Shown in pieces: positions 20,205-31,103 of a stretch of DNA of 64,000 bases. The notes below the pieces were generated by a model that worked only from the letters and a program-made list of their open reading frames with translations, did not search any database and was not told the DNA's origin. Position 1 is the first letter of the stretch. Each line of letters opens with the position of its first letter. Position numbers and translations under genes: made by a program. Source of the stretch: Diabrotica undecimpunctata (Eukaryota; Arthropoda; Insecta; Coleoptera; Chrysomelidae); contig NC_092806.1 in assembly GCF_040954645.1 (NCBI RefSeq), forward strand, positions 6,138,001-6,202,000, read 5' to 3'.

Positions 20205-20370
20205 CCATAAACACTGACCATGTAATAAGTTATTTAAAAGATTTACGTTTATATACATATATTTAATGTAAATAAAATGAACTCTTGTGTACGTTACTCC
20301 ACTAATAACCCTGCGTGGTTGATGTGGATTATATGTTTTTTCTAAATAAATAAAAAAAAAGTTATACCAG

Positions 20371-21685
20371 TCTGTTGATACCAATTAATACACGGAAAGT
20401 TTGACAAGTTTAGGCCAAATCAGCCAAACGGACTATATAAAGAATTTTCAAACGGGATATAGATAATTAAACTATTTACTTATTGTAATTAAGTTACCGT
20501 TGGTGAATAAATGCAAAATTTAAAAAAATACTACAGCTCGGTAACTAATTATTTCGAGCTGAAGAGTGAATAGACTCGTTAATCTAAAGTTTATTCATAC
20601 CATATCATCTCCGAAAACCAACATGAAACTCCAAATTTTAATCCGCATCTTGTCATTAATAGCACCATACACGGATGTGCTGAATGGATTTCCGTTTATC
20701 AAGGATACGACTTTCCCAGAAAATTAAACAAACTCTAATAGAAACGAAGCGATACTCTCGGCTAGAGGATAAATTGGTGGAGTAGGCGAGTGATTATAAC
20801 TCTGGTCCTGGGGCTCCAGAGGCGTTTTAATCACCCCCAAGAAAATTGTAAATGTGATTAATCTAGTAAGAAAATGTTTAGAAAATTATCGGATTTTCAT
20901 TTATTAGAAATTATGAATAATTTCATATATACCACCTCTGAGCTTTTAACAACTTATAGTGTAATTTAAATTAGAATAAAACTGTTTTATAGTACCATCG
21001 ATTATATGTTATAAATGGTACATATTACTTAACATTTACTATAATTACACAGTCCAAAGAAAATGTTCATACCATCAAGAATTCTTTATACTTTCTGTTA
21101 CAATAAATAATTTAAACATGCTTTGATATCACGTTTACCACCGATTTTCCTGGTCTCAAAATAAAAACTATCCGAAAGGTTTTATTTTTATAAGCTTACA
21201 CCTGCTTATAAAATATTTCTTCTTTGTCTGACTCATTTTGCAAATTGTTATGTCCAAACCTTGTTAGGAAAATTATGTTAAAAAATATCTCTATATGAGA
21301 ATGCATTAAGACTGTTAAAACCGTTAAATGTTGGTTTGCTTTTTTCCTATAGATTATTGGATTGGAGCGGCATTTAGGAATTCTATAATCAAACTAATCT
21401 AATCACCTCTTTCGTCTAATCTCCTCTAATCACTAGGTCCAACGGGTCATGTTCTCGTCTCAAACCAGACACTCTCTTGTCGACACAACAATGTAAACGG
21501 TCGTCTTGCAATTTATACGGGTACTACGTAAACCTCTCTTCGTACATAGCAGAAAAATAAAGCCAAAACATTAATCCTACTTAAATACGTTTTGTAATCA
21601 GGTATTCTTGTAATTATGCTACATAAAATAAAGTGCTTTAAACGCATCAAACATTATTTACTACAAATTAGACTTTTTCTGCTGA
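20371..21685. other. Unique-looking sequence, no transposon signal
   Basis: About 1.3 kb with no repeat or transposon motif recognised. It contains a TATA-like TATATAAAG at 20434, a short ORF at 20623-20727 with a signal-peptide-like start, and AATAAA at 20974. It may be native host sequence. Confidence 0.4.
20623..20727 (+). CDS. Possible small secreted peptide ORF (34 residues)
   Basis: The ATG in the context CCAACATG opens a 34-residue frame. It begins with Met-Lys and then a mainly hydrophobic stretch (LQILIRILSLIA), followed by a polar segment (PYTDVLNG), a layout like a signal peptide. A TATA-like box lies about 190 bp upstream (20434) and AATAAA about 250 bp downstream (20974). Against it: the frame is short, an Arg sits inside the hydrophobic core, and no family is recognised. 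It could be a chance ORF or a lone exon; no good splice donor follows. Confidence 0.2.
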   Translation: MKLQILIRILSLIAPYTDVLNGFPFIKDTTFPEN

Positions 21686-21689
21686 AATT

Positions 21690-21795
21690 ACTGAAATTGA
21701 GTCGGAATTGCGAACAGATAAGGAATGTTCATAAATCCTATTCTGAATTCTATGATTTGTTTGGCGCATATAAGATCCGGGCAGCCTATGCAAGG
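21690..21795 (-). pseudogene. Penelope-like GIY-YIG fragment, left arm of head-to-head pair
   Basis: Minus-strand translation gives GSYMRQTNHRIQNRIYEHSL followed by SVRNSDSISV, the second GIY-YIG block of a Penelope-like element. It is the inverted partner of the fragment starting at 21874: ATTCTATGATTTGTTTGG at 21747-21764 pairs with the complement of 21900-21917, with one mismatch. About 85 bp separate the copies. Only this block is left. Confidence 0.65.
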
Positions 21796-21873
21796 AATTC
21801 TAAAAAATTTATGAGTTTTAAGAGTTTAAAGTTTAGTTTTAGAGTTTATTTAAGAGTTTATGAAATTACTTGT

Positions 21874-22250
21874 GCAGACCGCCCCTGATCTTATATGGGC
21901 CAAACAAATCGTAGAATCTAAAATAATAGAACTTATAAACATTCTATTCCTATTTACAATTCCGATTTAGTTTTAGCTCTAGGTCAACAACATCTTTATA
22001 AAGGTCACAAAATTGATTATCAAAACTTCAGAACCACAGCCCACGTCCTCTTCTATAAACCAAGAATTATCCAAGAAACCATAGAAATTAAACAAAGGTC
22101 AAATTATCTTAATAAAATAGATAACGGCATCCGGTTACCTTCGACATGGAGATGGAATCCCGCCATCAGAAATGTTCACGCAAACCTCTGCGCCAACTCC
22201 CACGACAACCTATACTCAAACCACGTCACCATCAACGGTATAAATTAACC
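21874..22250 (+). pseudogene. Penelope-like GIY-YIG and C-terminal fragment
   Basis: The plus-strand frame reads SYMGQTNRRI, a stop, then NNRTYKHSIPIYNSDLVLAL, GQQHLYKGHKIDYQNF and IEIKQRSNYLNKIDNGIRLP followed by STWRW. This is the GIY-YIG core (YMGQT), the GHKID motif and the C-terminal tail (DGIRLPSTW) of Penelope-like elements. One stop lies after the GQT block. The reverse transcriptase is missing. It is arranged head to head with 21690-21795, so the two copies point away from each other. Confidence 0.75.
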
Positions 22251-22540
22251 GTCCGCTATTCCCAATAACAGTAGTCTATTTATTAGTGATCCTAGTAGGA
22301 GTTCTTGGGGCCCTCGGGAGACTGAGACCTCGGAAGCCCTAAAGAAGACATTAGAGAGGATATCGGAAACTTGGCGCATCTTTTCTATGTTTTGACAAAT
22401 AGACAAATGGGTTCTGAACTACTAATACCAATATTTAAAATAATTTTCACATTATTTCATTTAAAAGCTGAAATTTAAACTCCAGTAGTAGCTAATATTT
22501 AAATATTTAAAGTAGCTAAAAAGTTCTTTTAAGAGTGTAG

Positions 22541-23605
22541 GCGCCAAATTTCGGGCCAATGCTTTTTAAATGCATTCATTTTTTTTTCAAATCCTGAGAA
22601 AACTAATAAATATTTTTAAAAAATTTAAACGCTGAATGAAAGATTACATTATTACCGAGGGCCGAAAGTCCCATAAAATAAACAAAAAGTTTCTTTTGAA
22701 TGAGATATTTGAAATTAAAAATCACACTTAATTTTCTCTTTCTTTTCACCCCTGTAACTTACTAAAATAAACATTATAGAAGTTTTCAGGGGCTTTCGGC
22801 CCTCGTTAATAATGCAATCTTTCATTCTGCGTTTAAATTTTGACGTGACAACGTCTTAAATTAGGTTGTGGCTCGGAGTCACTCATGAAAAAGTGTAACG
22901 CCCGCTCACGTCTGTTACGATGAGTCACCGAACGAGAGAGAGGCCCGCCGGACCGACGAATGCCTTGCGTCTCTCTCCCACTCAAACATGAATGGTCCGC
23001 TGCGCGCGCAGCACTAGAGAATTAGGCGCGTTGAATCGGTGCGTGCTTGTGTCTCTGTCTTTCTCGAGCGTTCTTGGCGTTGGAAAACCGAGAAAGCGTC
23101 ATAATACAAGTTCACACGTGTGGTTAAAGTATCGTCAGCTGTGTCTGTAGTGAAAATGTGGAGTGCTTAGATTCGTCATTTACAACAACTACAACAATAA
23201 AGGTAAATAATTGTACACTAATATTTCATTATCGTAAACTATGATTGATTGATTAATTGTTAGATTGACACAAAAGTTGAGAAACTGAGTTTATAGGTTA
23301 TGTCATACTATTGACAAATGTTGATAGTGTTAAGTAAATTATTAGTTTAAATCACTCTGCAATCAATCGTAATTCAGTCGATTGAGAAGAAACAGCGCAT
23401 TTCAACTGCAAACAACTATTGTGCAATTTAATAATATTCATATCAATAAATATTCTACCGAGAAAAAGACGTTGTCACGTAAAATCTTCGCCCGTAAAAC
23501 CGACTTTACAGGCAACCGATTTTTTTTTTCAAAAATAGTTATTAGTTTTCTCAGGATTCGAAAAAAATCGATGCATTTAAAAAGCATTGGCCCGAAATTT
23601 TGCGC
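22541..23605. repeat. Fold-back MITE (family A), copy 1, split by another repeat
   Basis: The left end is GCGCCAAATTTCGGGCCAAT and the right end is its inverse near 23586-23605. A second inverted pair lies inside (about 22615-22675 and 22785-22840, with CCGAGGGCCGAAAG against CTTTCGGCCCTCG). The right end is separated from the rest by the 679 bp repeat at 22842-23527. An unsplit relative of about 383 bp lies at 36780-37162. Confidence 0.7.
22842..23527 (+). repeat. 679 bp repeat B, copy 1
   Basis: This is nearly identical to 44790-45474; both run 679 bp from GACGTGACAACGTCTT to GGCAACCGAT and then a T run. Its first part is CpG-rich, followed by ACAACAATAAAG/GTAAATAA, which looks like an exon end and splice donor. 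The 15 bp ACGTGACAACGTCTT at the start recurs inverted at 23466-23480. There is no coding capacity beyond short chance frames. It may be the promoter and first exon of an unidentified transposon. The family is unknown. Confidence 0.75.
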
Positions 23606-24290
23606 GTACCCTCAAGTGAATGCCTCGTATATTTGTAAAGATATTTCAAATTTAAAAATGCATAGTTTTCACGAACCAGAAATGAAATAAAATTAGAAAT
23701 TTTGGATTAGACATAAACAAAAAATATACGAAAATATTAAAGTATTTACAGACCCTTTACAAATCTCTACTAACCACTCAGCATTTAGGGGTAACCAGAA
23801 TACGTGTAGTTGCTGATCGTGTTGTTGTCAATCTGTTGACTTAACGTCGAAAAACTCAAACCGGCTCCATTTTCCTCAAAGGTAAATAAATATTTTGTCA
23901 TCTTTTTGTAAAGAATGTCGCGTTTATGTACAAACAATACAAAAAATTGAAACTTGAGATCGATACTTTGAAATTGAATGAGTCGAATGGTGGGTGGATA
24001 TGTTGATGTTTACGCTGGAGGTTTATGCAAAAAAAAAGAAATAGATACAGTAGGGAGTTCTCGTAGGACTTCTTATTTTTAGGAGGTGATGTGTGCTCAT
24101 AAAACCAAAATAAAATATTAAAGCAAATATTCGCTTTGCTGGGAGAATGAATTTATAATTTATCCTTGTGCGTTTTTTACGATAAACATATTTAAATTTA
24201 TTATTTATTATTTGTAAATTTAGTAATTGCTTGACTTGTAAACGATAAAGTTGATATGCGAGTGTTGCGTATGATCCACAATATCAAATT
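23606..24290. other. No gene seen
   Basis: AT-rich sequence with no recognised repeat or coding signal. Confidence 0.5.
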
Positions 24291-24294
24291 TACA

Positions 24295-24640
24295 TTCATA
24301 GACTTAACAAATCTATACGGGTCCTAGGATTCTCAAGAATTTCTCTTATGTCGTCTCTACCCATCGCCTTCGTTAGCCAAGCACTTATCCCATATTTCTC
24401 ATGTCTTTATCTATGTTATCGAAGAACCTTCTGGATATTCCTCTTCTTGGCTGACCAATATGTCTATGAAGAAGCGTTTTTCTAGCTGGGTCATTCATCG
24501 CTCCATAGATTAACATTAGTATTTTTGTTTCGAAATATATTAACATGTTATCATTACTTATTGTTAGAGTCCAGGTCTCTACACGATATGTTGGGACTGG
24601 GCGTATTATTGTTTTGTAACCACATCTTAAATGGTTTAAC
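24295..24640 (-). pseudogene. LINE 3' fragment
   Basis: The minus strand gives a decayed C-terminal domain: AKKRNIQKVLR, then MRNMGISAWLTKAMGRDDIR and EILENPRTR, a variant of the block near the end of RTE-like LINEs, also seen at 34500-34600. Several stops and frame changes. No RT motif remains. It is adjacent to, but distinct from, the LINE at 24650-25445. Confidence 0.55.
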
Positions 24641-24649
24641 TTAACTTCT

Positions 24650-25445
24650 TCTTGTAGTGCCTATCGGCATCTATAGTTGGCGAGCATCATGGCAATCTGT
24701 ATTTTGCAAACTGCTGCTCAGAAAAGATTTTTGGTTGTTGTGTTGAATCACGTACGTAGATTTTTCAGCAAGGAAATCCTTCCTCTTCCTGGTTCTCGTC
24801 TTCCTTATACTTTTCCTTGAAGAATTAATTACAGCAACCCATATCTTTCGCAGTTCCTCATGATGTGACCCAGGTATTCAATTTTGGCTGGTTTTATTGT
24901 AGTTAACAACTCTTTTCCTTTTTGCATTCTTAAAATTTCGAAAGCTTCAATTTTCTTACAGGTAGCGTCTGTGAGAGTCCACAACTCAACTCCGTACAAG
25001 AGTATAGGAAAGATATAACATTGGAGACCTTACAAAAGTAAACGACCAGAGGAAGACCACAGATGAGATGGGTTGATGATATTAAAAGAATAGCCGAAAG
25101 AAATTGGAAATATGTTGCTCAGGATAGAGACCGATGGAAGGAGTTGGGAGAGGCCTATGTCCAAACATGGACGACAGAAGGCTTTGAAGAAGAAGAAGAA
25201 AAAGAAGAAGATAACATCGTAGTAACCTGATTTTTATGGTTACTGATAAATCGTGGCATTTGAATAGTTTAGCCATTTTTTGAAATGCAGATTTTGCTTT
25301 CTTTATCCTAGATTTTATTTCTAGGGAATGGTCCCAATTTTCATTGACGTTCTTACCAAGGCAGGTGTATGTTTTTACCCTTTCTATTGGTTCGCCATTC
25401 ACACTGACTCTTTCAATTTGCTCTATTACAGAATGTCTTGTTCAC
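24650..25445 (-). pseudogene. RTE-like LINE C-terminal half, split by a plus-strand LINE
   Basis: The 5' part (25445 to about 25210) reads ERVKTYTCLGKNVNENWDHS and KAKSAFQKMAKLFKCHDLSV, then KIRLLRCY. The rest resumes below 25010 as LLYGVELWTLTDATCKKIEA and continues to a degraded YLGHIMRN block and a 3' end with CTTCTTGTAGTGCCTAT (24648-24664). The two halves join in sense once the LINE at 25022-25208 is removed. Many stops and shifts. The active site is not present. Confidence 0.7.
25022..25208 (+). pseudogene. LINE 3' end inserted in another LINE
   Basis: The plus strand reads KRPRGRPQMRWVDDIKRIAE, then KYVAQDRDRWKELGEAYVQT, the very end of an RTE-like LINE ORF, followed by a GAA-rich tail (25187-25209). 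ATAACAT occurs at 25014-25020 and again just after the tail, a 7 bp candidate target duplication. It is strongly 5'-truncated and lies in opposite orientation to the LINE it splits. The C-terminus matches those at 13250 and 47445. Confidence 0.75.
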
Positions 25446-25469
25446 CATTATGTAATCAATTTCAATAAA

Positions 25470-26365
25470 TCAATATTCTTTATTTCATCTGACTTTTACA
25501 AGTATTGAGATGTGTCAAATACAATCTATGATCAGTAAAAACTATAAGTACATAAAAACAGTTAACACAAAAACATATCAAATATACACAAAGACATACA
25601 AATTGTTAAAAAGATTCCTGCAAGTATTTCTCTAAAGAATAGAAAGTGTTTACCAGAAGTAAGTCCTTAACTGTTCTCCTTAAAATATAAATATTTGACT
25701 CTTTAACATAATTAGCTAATTTATTATACAAACGAACGTATGTTGGGTAAGGACCCTTGCCCACAACGGTCAAGTAACGAGCAGGGGTCACCAAATCATT
25801 TCTGAAACGAAAATTATATCCACTCATTACCAACATCATTTCTGCAAATAAAATTGCATCTATGTGATTTTACATAAAAACACAACTGAAAAAAATATTT
25901 ATACAGTTAAAATATTTAATTGTTTAAAAACTGGTCTACAGGAATCCAAGAGCCTTCTAAACCTCATGGTACGAATAATTTTTTTTTGAAGAACTAGCCC
26001 CTTATTAATTCGCGAGCAATTTCCCCAACAAACTAAGCAATATTGCAAAATTGACTATACATGATCAAAATAGTAAAGTTTTAAGATATCTAGGGAGACA
26101 AAATTCCTAAGTTGCCATAGAACATAACAGTGCACAGACAATCTTCCCACTACATAATCAACTTGAGAGCTCCAAGACAAATTAGAATCCAGGTAAACAC
26201 CTAACAACTTAGTGGAGTCGCTATTTACCACTGACCCATTGTCAAGTTTTACTAATGGACTCATCTGCATAGTAGAAGGTGAAAAGGTTACCATATTGGT
26301 CTTTGATCCATTTAAGATTATGGCATTATTTAAACAGTAATGAGTCATACTTTTTACAAGACAGT
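25470..26365 (-). pseudogene. Jockey/CR1-like LINE RT C-terminal part
   Basis: The minus-strand frame 26348-26055 reads CLNNAIILNGSKTNMVTFSP and STKLLGVYLDSNLSWSSQVD, the RT thumb with the LLGV.LD..L.W pattern. The frame 25839-25606 reads SGYNFRFRNDLVTPARYLTV and LYNKLANYVKES, ending VNTFYSLEKYLQESF, the characteristic jockey/CR1-type C-terminus. The middle (25840-26055) is interrupted by stops. No YADD or endonuclease remains. A plus-strand relative lies at 43975-44725. Confidence 0.75.
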
Positions 26366-26384
26366 TTGCTTTTTGTACTACATG

Positions 26385-27707
26385 AAAAAAAATATTGTTC
26401 CGTCCTCACAGGAGATCCTCAGTATCTGTCTGTAACATCACATCTCAAACGCCTCGACTTTTCCCATGGATGCCTCGGTTAATGTCCATGATTCAACTCC
26501 ATAGAGCAGCACTGTAAACACGTAGCATCTCAATAAACGGATTTTCGTTTTTAAGGGTAGGTCGTGGCTCTTAAATATCTTGCTCATTCTGACAAATGCT
26601 GACCTAGCTTTTTCAATTCTTTAAAAAGATACTTAGGTATTTTGTATTTCGTCGCATAATATTGTACACGAAGTGGTGAACAAGAGAACAAACGTCATCA
26701 CTACCTTTTTCCCCCTCTATTTCTAGATACATGTAGAAGATACTTTGCAATGTAGCCAGTACGTGAATATTAAATACTTATTCAGAAAGTTGCCTTTTAT
26801 AGTAGGCATCATTAGTTTAAATATTAGGTACTGAAAGATTTTTTCCGTAATCTATGCAGATAGATTCTGAAAAATTTGGAGAGAGAAGTTTCTCTCTCCT
26901 GTTGCCGACAATAATGTAGCATAGAATATTTTTTAAAAAATTTAGACTGTTTGTTCTTGTTCTAGTGTAGTGTTAAATACAATTTATGTTTAATTTCATG
27001 TTTATTACATTCTGCGCTTGTTGAATAGCCCAAATTTGACGAAATGCCCTGATGATGCCGTAGAAAGCGAAAGTACTTGGGTAAGATTTGATTATTAAAA
27101 TTGTGCTCGATATTTGCCTTAATTTTTTCAAAGTTCATTTATTTGAGCATTCAACCTTATATTAATTTATTGATATATCTATGCCAAGATATCTGAATTG
27201 CATCACCTGTTCTATGGGGTTGTTCTCAACCACTAACTTACATCTGAGTGGATCTTTTGCTATTGTCATACATTTAGTTTTGTTGGTAGAAATGGTCATA
27301 TTTAGTTGGCGGCTTATTTAAAAGAACTGAAAGGGCTGTCTCTAAAGATCATCTTCTGATTCGGCAATAATTGCTGCATCATATGCATAACACACCATAC
27401 CCATTCTTTTGTTACCCATTCTGTACCCGACATTGAGAGATGTTAATTTGTTTATAATTTTGCCCATGAGTAGGTTAAACAAGAAGGGGCTTAAACTGTC
27501 TCCTTGTCTAATTCCTCCCGGTGTTGGAATATTTTCAGTGAATTGGTCTTCTGCTCTAACTTTGGTTACATTGTTGTTATTTAGGTTATGGACTATCTTT
27601 GTTAGGTTGGTGGGTGTTTTATTTTCTATTAATATATTTAGAATGTCTCCTAGGCGAACCCTGTCAAAGGCTTTCTTTAGATAAATGAAGCAAATATACA
27701 CTGGCAT
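26385..27707 (-). pseudogene. RTE-like LINE RT, split by a ~500 bp insertion
   Basis: The 5' part (27707 to about 27170) is a good RT palm: VYICFIYLKKAFDRVRLGDI, GGIRQGDSLSPFLFNLLMGK and VCYAYDAAIIAES, where the active site YADD has become YAYD. It continues with NKTKCMTIAKDPLRCKL and QFRYLGIDIS. The 3' part (about 26655 to 26385) resumes with RIEKARSAFVRMSKIFKSHD and KIRLLRCYVFTVLLYGVESW. Between them lies a non-LINE insertion (26660-27165). The changed active site and stops make it inactive. Confidence 0.78.
26660..27165. other. ~500 bp insertion inside a LINE, unknown type
   Basis: It interrupts a LINE that reads in sense on both sides. There is no ORF. Near its right end, 27048-27075 contains CCCTGATGATGCC followed by GCGAAAG, which resembles the CUGAUGA...GAAA core of hammerhead ribozymes carried by some Penelope-like and other retroelements. 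The predicted stem II would be only 2-3 bp, so a working ribozyme is doubtful. The exact borders are uncertain. Confidence 0.4.
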
Positions 27708-28740
27708 GCCGAATAAATCTTAATAAAGTTTTAAATTTAATTATTTACTTTCGTATTGAGCATTTTGGATTGAAATTTGGTCAATACCAAAAATGTGATG
27801 TAAGTAGAATAAATATTAAACATATGTTATGGTATTTCTTACTACTATTATTGTAAGTAGACCTTGGAGGCCATTTTTAAAAGCGTTTTATTTTCAACCA
27901 ACAAGTTATTCAATATATTCTGCTGACGATCGTCATATGAGGTCGCAATCGGAACCTATCCCAATTGTAAACACGTTAAAAGTTTGAATGAAAGTAGAAA
28001 ATAACATCTGTTTTTATTTTTGACAAAAATGTTGATCTAAACTCCAGTTGGGCAAGAGTAGTAAAAGGCAAACACCACAAGAAAAAAATAGAATTTTAAA
28101 CTTATCAGACAAAAAATGAATGCAATTATTTTGGGTCTAACACAAAAATATGCACTACTACTCGGTGGAAATCGATAATGTAAAAAACGAACAAGAAGAT
28201 CTCCAAGTTATAAATGTGGCACTGTCTATAAGGAGTTGCAAAAGAAAAATTTTGTGTACTTAATTTTGATAGCTACTTGCAGTATTTCTGTACGTATAGC
28301 CTGAAATCAGCTTTGCTCAGATGATTTTCTGAATGTTGTGTTAGATTTTCGAATTTTTGGGACAATCATTTTCAATATATTTTCAAATGCATAAATCGAT
28401 ATACGAAAGAAATTCTAAAATGCTGTACCAGACATATACCCCAAATGGAGTTTTTTTTTGCTTATTGGCCTTGGCTTGGAACCTTTAGCCACGTAATTAC
28501 GTATAAATATTAGTATTCATTCATACAGGATTGTACAAGGTGGCCACTTTTCACGCTCAGAGATTCATCAGAGCGACTTTATTTTAACAAACAAGACATA
28601 AACCACGGTTAGGTAGGTGGGCAACATGGTAAACATAGAAAGGAAATATTCACGCATACGATCAATTTTACACTCATACCTTTAATTTAATTTTTACAAG
28701 AAATATCATAATTTTAAAAATTTTTATATTGTCTTCACTT
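27708..28740. other. No gene seen
   Basis: About 1 kb of AT-rich sequence. I see no ORF of note, repeat pair or transposon motif. Confidence 0.5.
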
Positions 28741-28744
28741 AACA

Positions 28745-30400
28745 GATTTACGTTTAATGGTGTACTTAAACCCTATTTTATCAATTCTTTTAGCAGCCAC
28801 GTGCTTGTATTACGATGTAGTGGGCAGTTAAAAAATATGTGATTTAAATCAGCTATACTAGTTCCACACTCACATCGGTCTGTTGGGAGAACTCCTATTT
28901 TGTGTAGATGTTTCGGAAAACATCCATGATCTACTTTTAATCTTAAGACAGCTGACACCGTGTTTCTGCTTAGTGTAACATCTTTGTAAAATTATTTTAC
29001 AGCTACTGTTGGTTGTAATTTGTATAAATTAGTGCCTGTGCTTTCACCAAACTGAATCCATCGTCTGTCCCATTTAAATTTAATATGTTGTTTGATATAG
29101 GCAAGTAGGTCACATGTGTTTAATTCTTATATCACCATATGTGGGTGCTGTAATGGATTTTTAGCTATAGAATCAGCGTGTCCCTTAACCCATCAAATTT
29201 AACACCATATGAATCTGATAGTTTTAGTAACTGTTGAAAAATTTCTAATATGAATATATTGCTATTGATTGTGAATTTAAAGTTTTGTAAGGAGTGTAAT
29301 ACTGACAGTGAATCACTGCATATGAGAATTTTGTTCCACTGGTTTTCACAGCACAATTTAAGGGCTTTGTATATAGCACATGCTTCAGCAGAAAAAATGC
29401 TGGATTGATTATTTAAAATAAATGATCTTTTTATCTTCATTTTTCGTACAAAGTAAGCACTGGTTGTACATGTTGGTGATTTTGACCCGTCTGTATAGAT
29501 CACAATATAGTCTGAATAGCTATTAAGATTTCTGTGTGAGTAGTGTAACAAAATTCGTTTTGGTATTTACGAACAATAATATTTGTAGCTAGAACACTTG
29601 TTAGATGTGGTATATCCAACGATTCCCAGATAAGATTACAAGGGGAATTTATTAACTTGAGTTCGTTGTAAATTATAATTGCTCTTGCAAGTGGTGGAGA
29701 GTTTTTTTTTAATGAAGTATGTAGATGTTAAATCAGCTGTATTTAATTCATTAATTATTTTTATATAAGTGCCACGATAATGTTGGTTTAGGAAATATTT
29801 GCTTGCTAGATATTCTCTGCGCAATGAGAGTGGGTTTTCAGATGCTAGAACTAAGGTGGCTTCATTTGGAGTGCTTTTTATCAATCCTAACACAATTCTT
29901 AAAGCTTTAAATTAGATTCTATCAAGTTTACGTTATGGTTATGCTAGTTGACGACCCATGTACCAAACAGCTGTAATCTATAATAGATCTTATATAGGCT
30001 CGATAAAAATTTAATGCAATATTTTGATCTGCACCCCACGATCTCTTACACACCATTTTAAGAAAATTAATACCTTTTTCGCAGCGACCAATTGTATAAT
30101 TAATATGTTGAGTCCAAAGCAATTTTCTGTCAAGTACGACACCAAGATATCTAAATTCCGAAATAATTGGAATATCATTTTTAATAGCGTTTTCTTGAAA
30201 AAAATACTACGGCACATTTTTGGTACGAAATATTGAATCCATTTAACCAAGTCCAATTATCCAAGTTCTACATAATATGTTTGAATTCAGTAGTGCTTTC
30301 ACTGTACGTTTTCTTATGTAAGTAGATGACCATACTATCAGCATATTGTAAGCAAACCCAATGGAGTTAGTTCACTGACATCGTTTAAAAGGAGAAACGG
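28745..30400 (-). pseudogene. LINE with RNase H, 5'-truncated and broken
   Basis: The minus strand from about 30400 starts in the RT with LQYADSMVIYLHKKTY, then SWGADQNIALNFYRAYIRSI and IDYSCLVHG (thumb). A linker (LRREYLASKYFLNQHYRG) leads to RNase H: DYIVIYTDGSKSPTCTTSAY, SSIFSAEACAIYKALKL and ILICSDSLSVLHSL, with the catalytic Asp, Glu and Asp visible. The C-terminus is VSAVLRLKVDHGCFPKHL with CECGTSIADLNHIFFNCPLH, a Cys/His motif. It is spread over several frames. It resembles X-element/jockey-type elements with RNase H, and is a relative of 40660-41790. Confidence 0.82.
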
Positions 30401-31103
30401 TTGTACTATATTTTTTTTTTGGTTGAAGGCTAAGTTGAATCTAGAATTTTTATTTTTCACGTTTTTTCTATTCACACTGCACAAAAACATTGTTTAAAAT
30501 CATAATTGTCGCCGCTGAAGCAAGAATTACGTGCTTGTGATCTAGGAAAAAAACCAAAGACATACATAATGTTGATGCAGTTTTACTCTAAGCAGTGATT
30601 GGCATAAGGATGGAAACAACAACTTTTGTGTAACAAGAAGTAGGTAGATCTGTAACAGAAAACTACCATGATTTTCTACAGAAAATGATATAGTTTGTAA
30701 CGGCTAGCTCACCCATTGCACATTGAAACCCCTCAGGGGTGATGTTCGGCATAAACTAACTTAATTTGAGAAATCGGGAATTATTAATAAAATAATTTCT
30801 TTAACACATATCTTCATTTATTTATATTTTAATAATTCAAAATGTAATAACAATTAAATTGAGGTTCTAACAACAGGGAATTAAGCATCTATATACAAAA
30901 TCTCAAGAAATAAAGAAACTTAGCTCTACTCTATGAGAAATCCTCCTGCTGTTTCCTTCTCAACTCGGACCATACAATGTCTGCAAAAACCATGCCGCTA
31001 AGCCGAAACCATGTGGATCCCTCTCCAATCCAAAGCCATGCGGACTTTCAAAATCGAGATGGATTTCTTATTCAAAAAAAAAATTTCATTTTCGTATTCT
31101 TCA
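30401..31103. other. No gene seen
   Basis: 700 bp without coding signal. Short phrases around 30980-31030 (ACCATG and CCATGCGG variants) look weakly repetitive. No family is recognised. Confidence 0.4.

Larger units (their letters stand above)
17698..20357 (+). mobile_element. I-like LINE, internally deleted, with target duplications
   Basis: The unit is flanked by AAAGTTATACCAG on both sides (17685-17697 and 20358-20370), a 10-13 bp duplication. It has an untranslated 5' region, an ORF1 with a zinc-knuckle-like motif, an RNase H domain, a conserved C-terminal domain and a 3' tail of TAAATAAATAAAAAAAAA. The endonuclease and reverse transcriptase between ORF1 and RNase H are missing. Both ends are present, so this is an internal deletion and not the usual 5' truncation. 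Confidence 0.8.

Noticed and set aside
21616..21888. 90-codon plus-strand frame
   Set aside because: It is antisense to the left Penelope fragment and spans the centre of the head-to-head pair.
22842..23527. Repeat B as a solo LTR (starts TGACGTG, contains TTTACA near the end)
   Set aside because: The shared sequence extends past TTTACA to GGCAACCGAT in both copies, and no 4-6 bp duplication is seen apart from T runs.
23382..23690. Open frame shared with 45330-45530
   Set aside because: The shared part is only the conserved DNA of repeat B; the frame then runs into unrelated flank in each copy.
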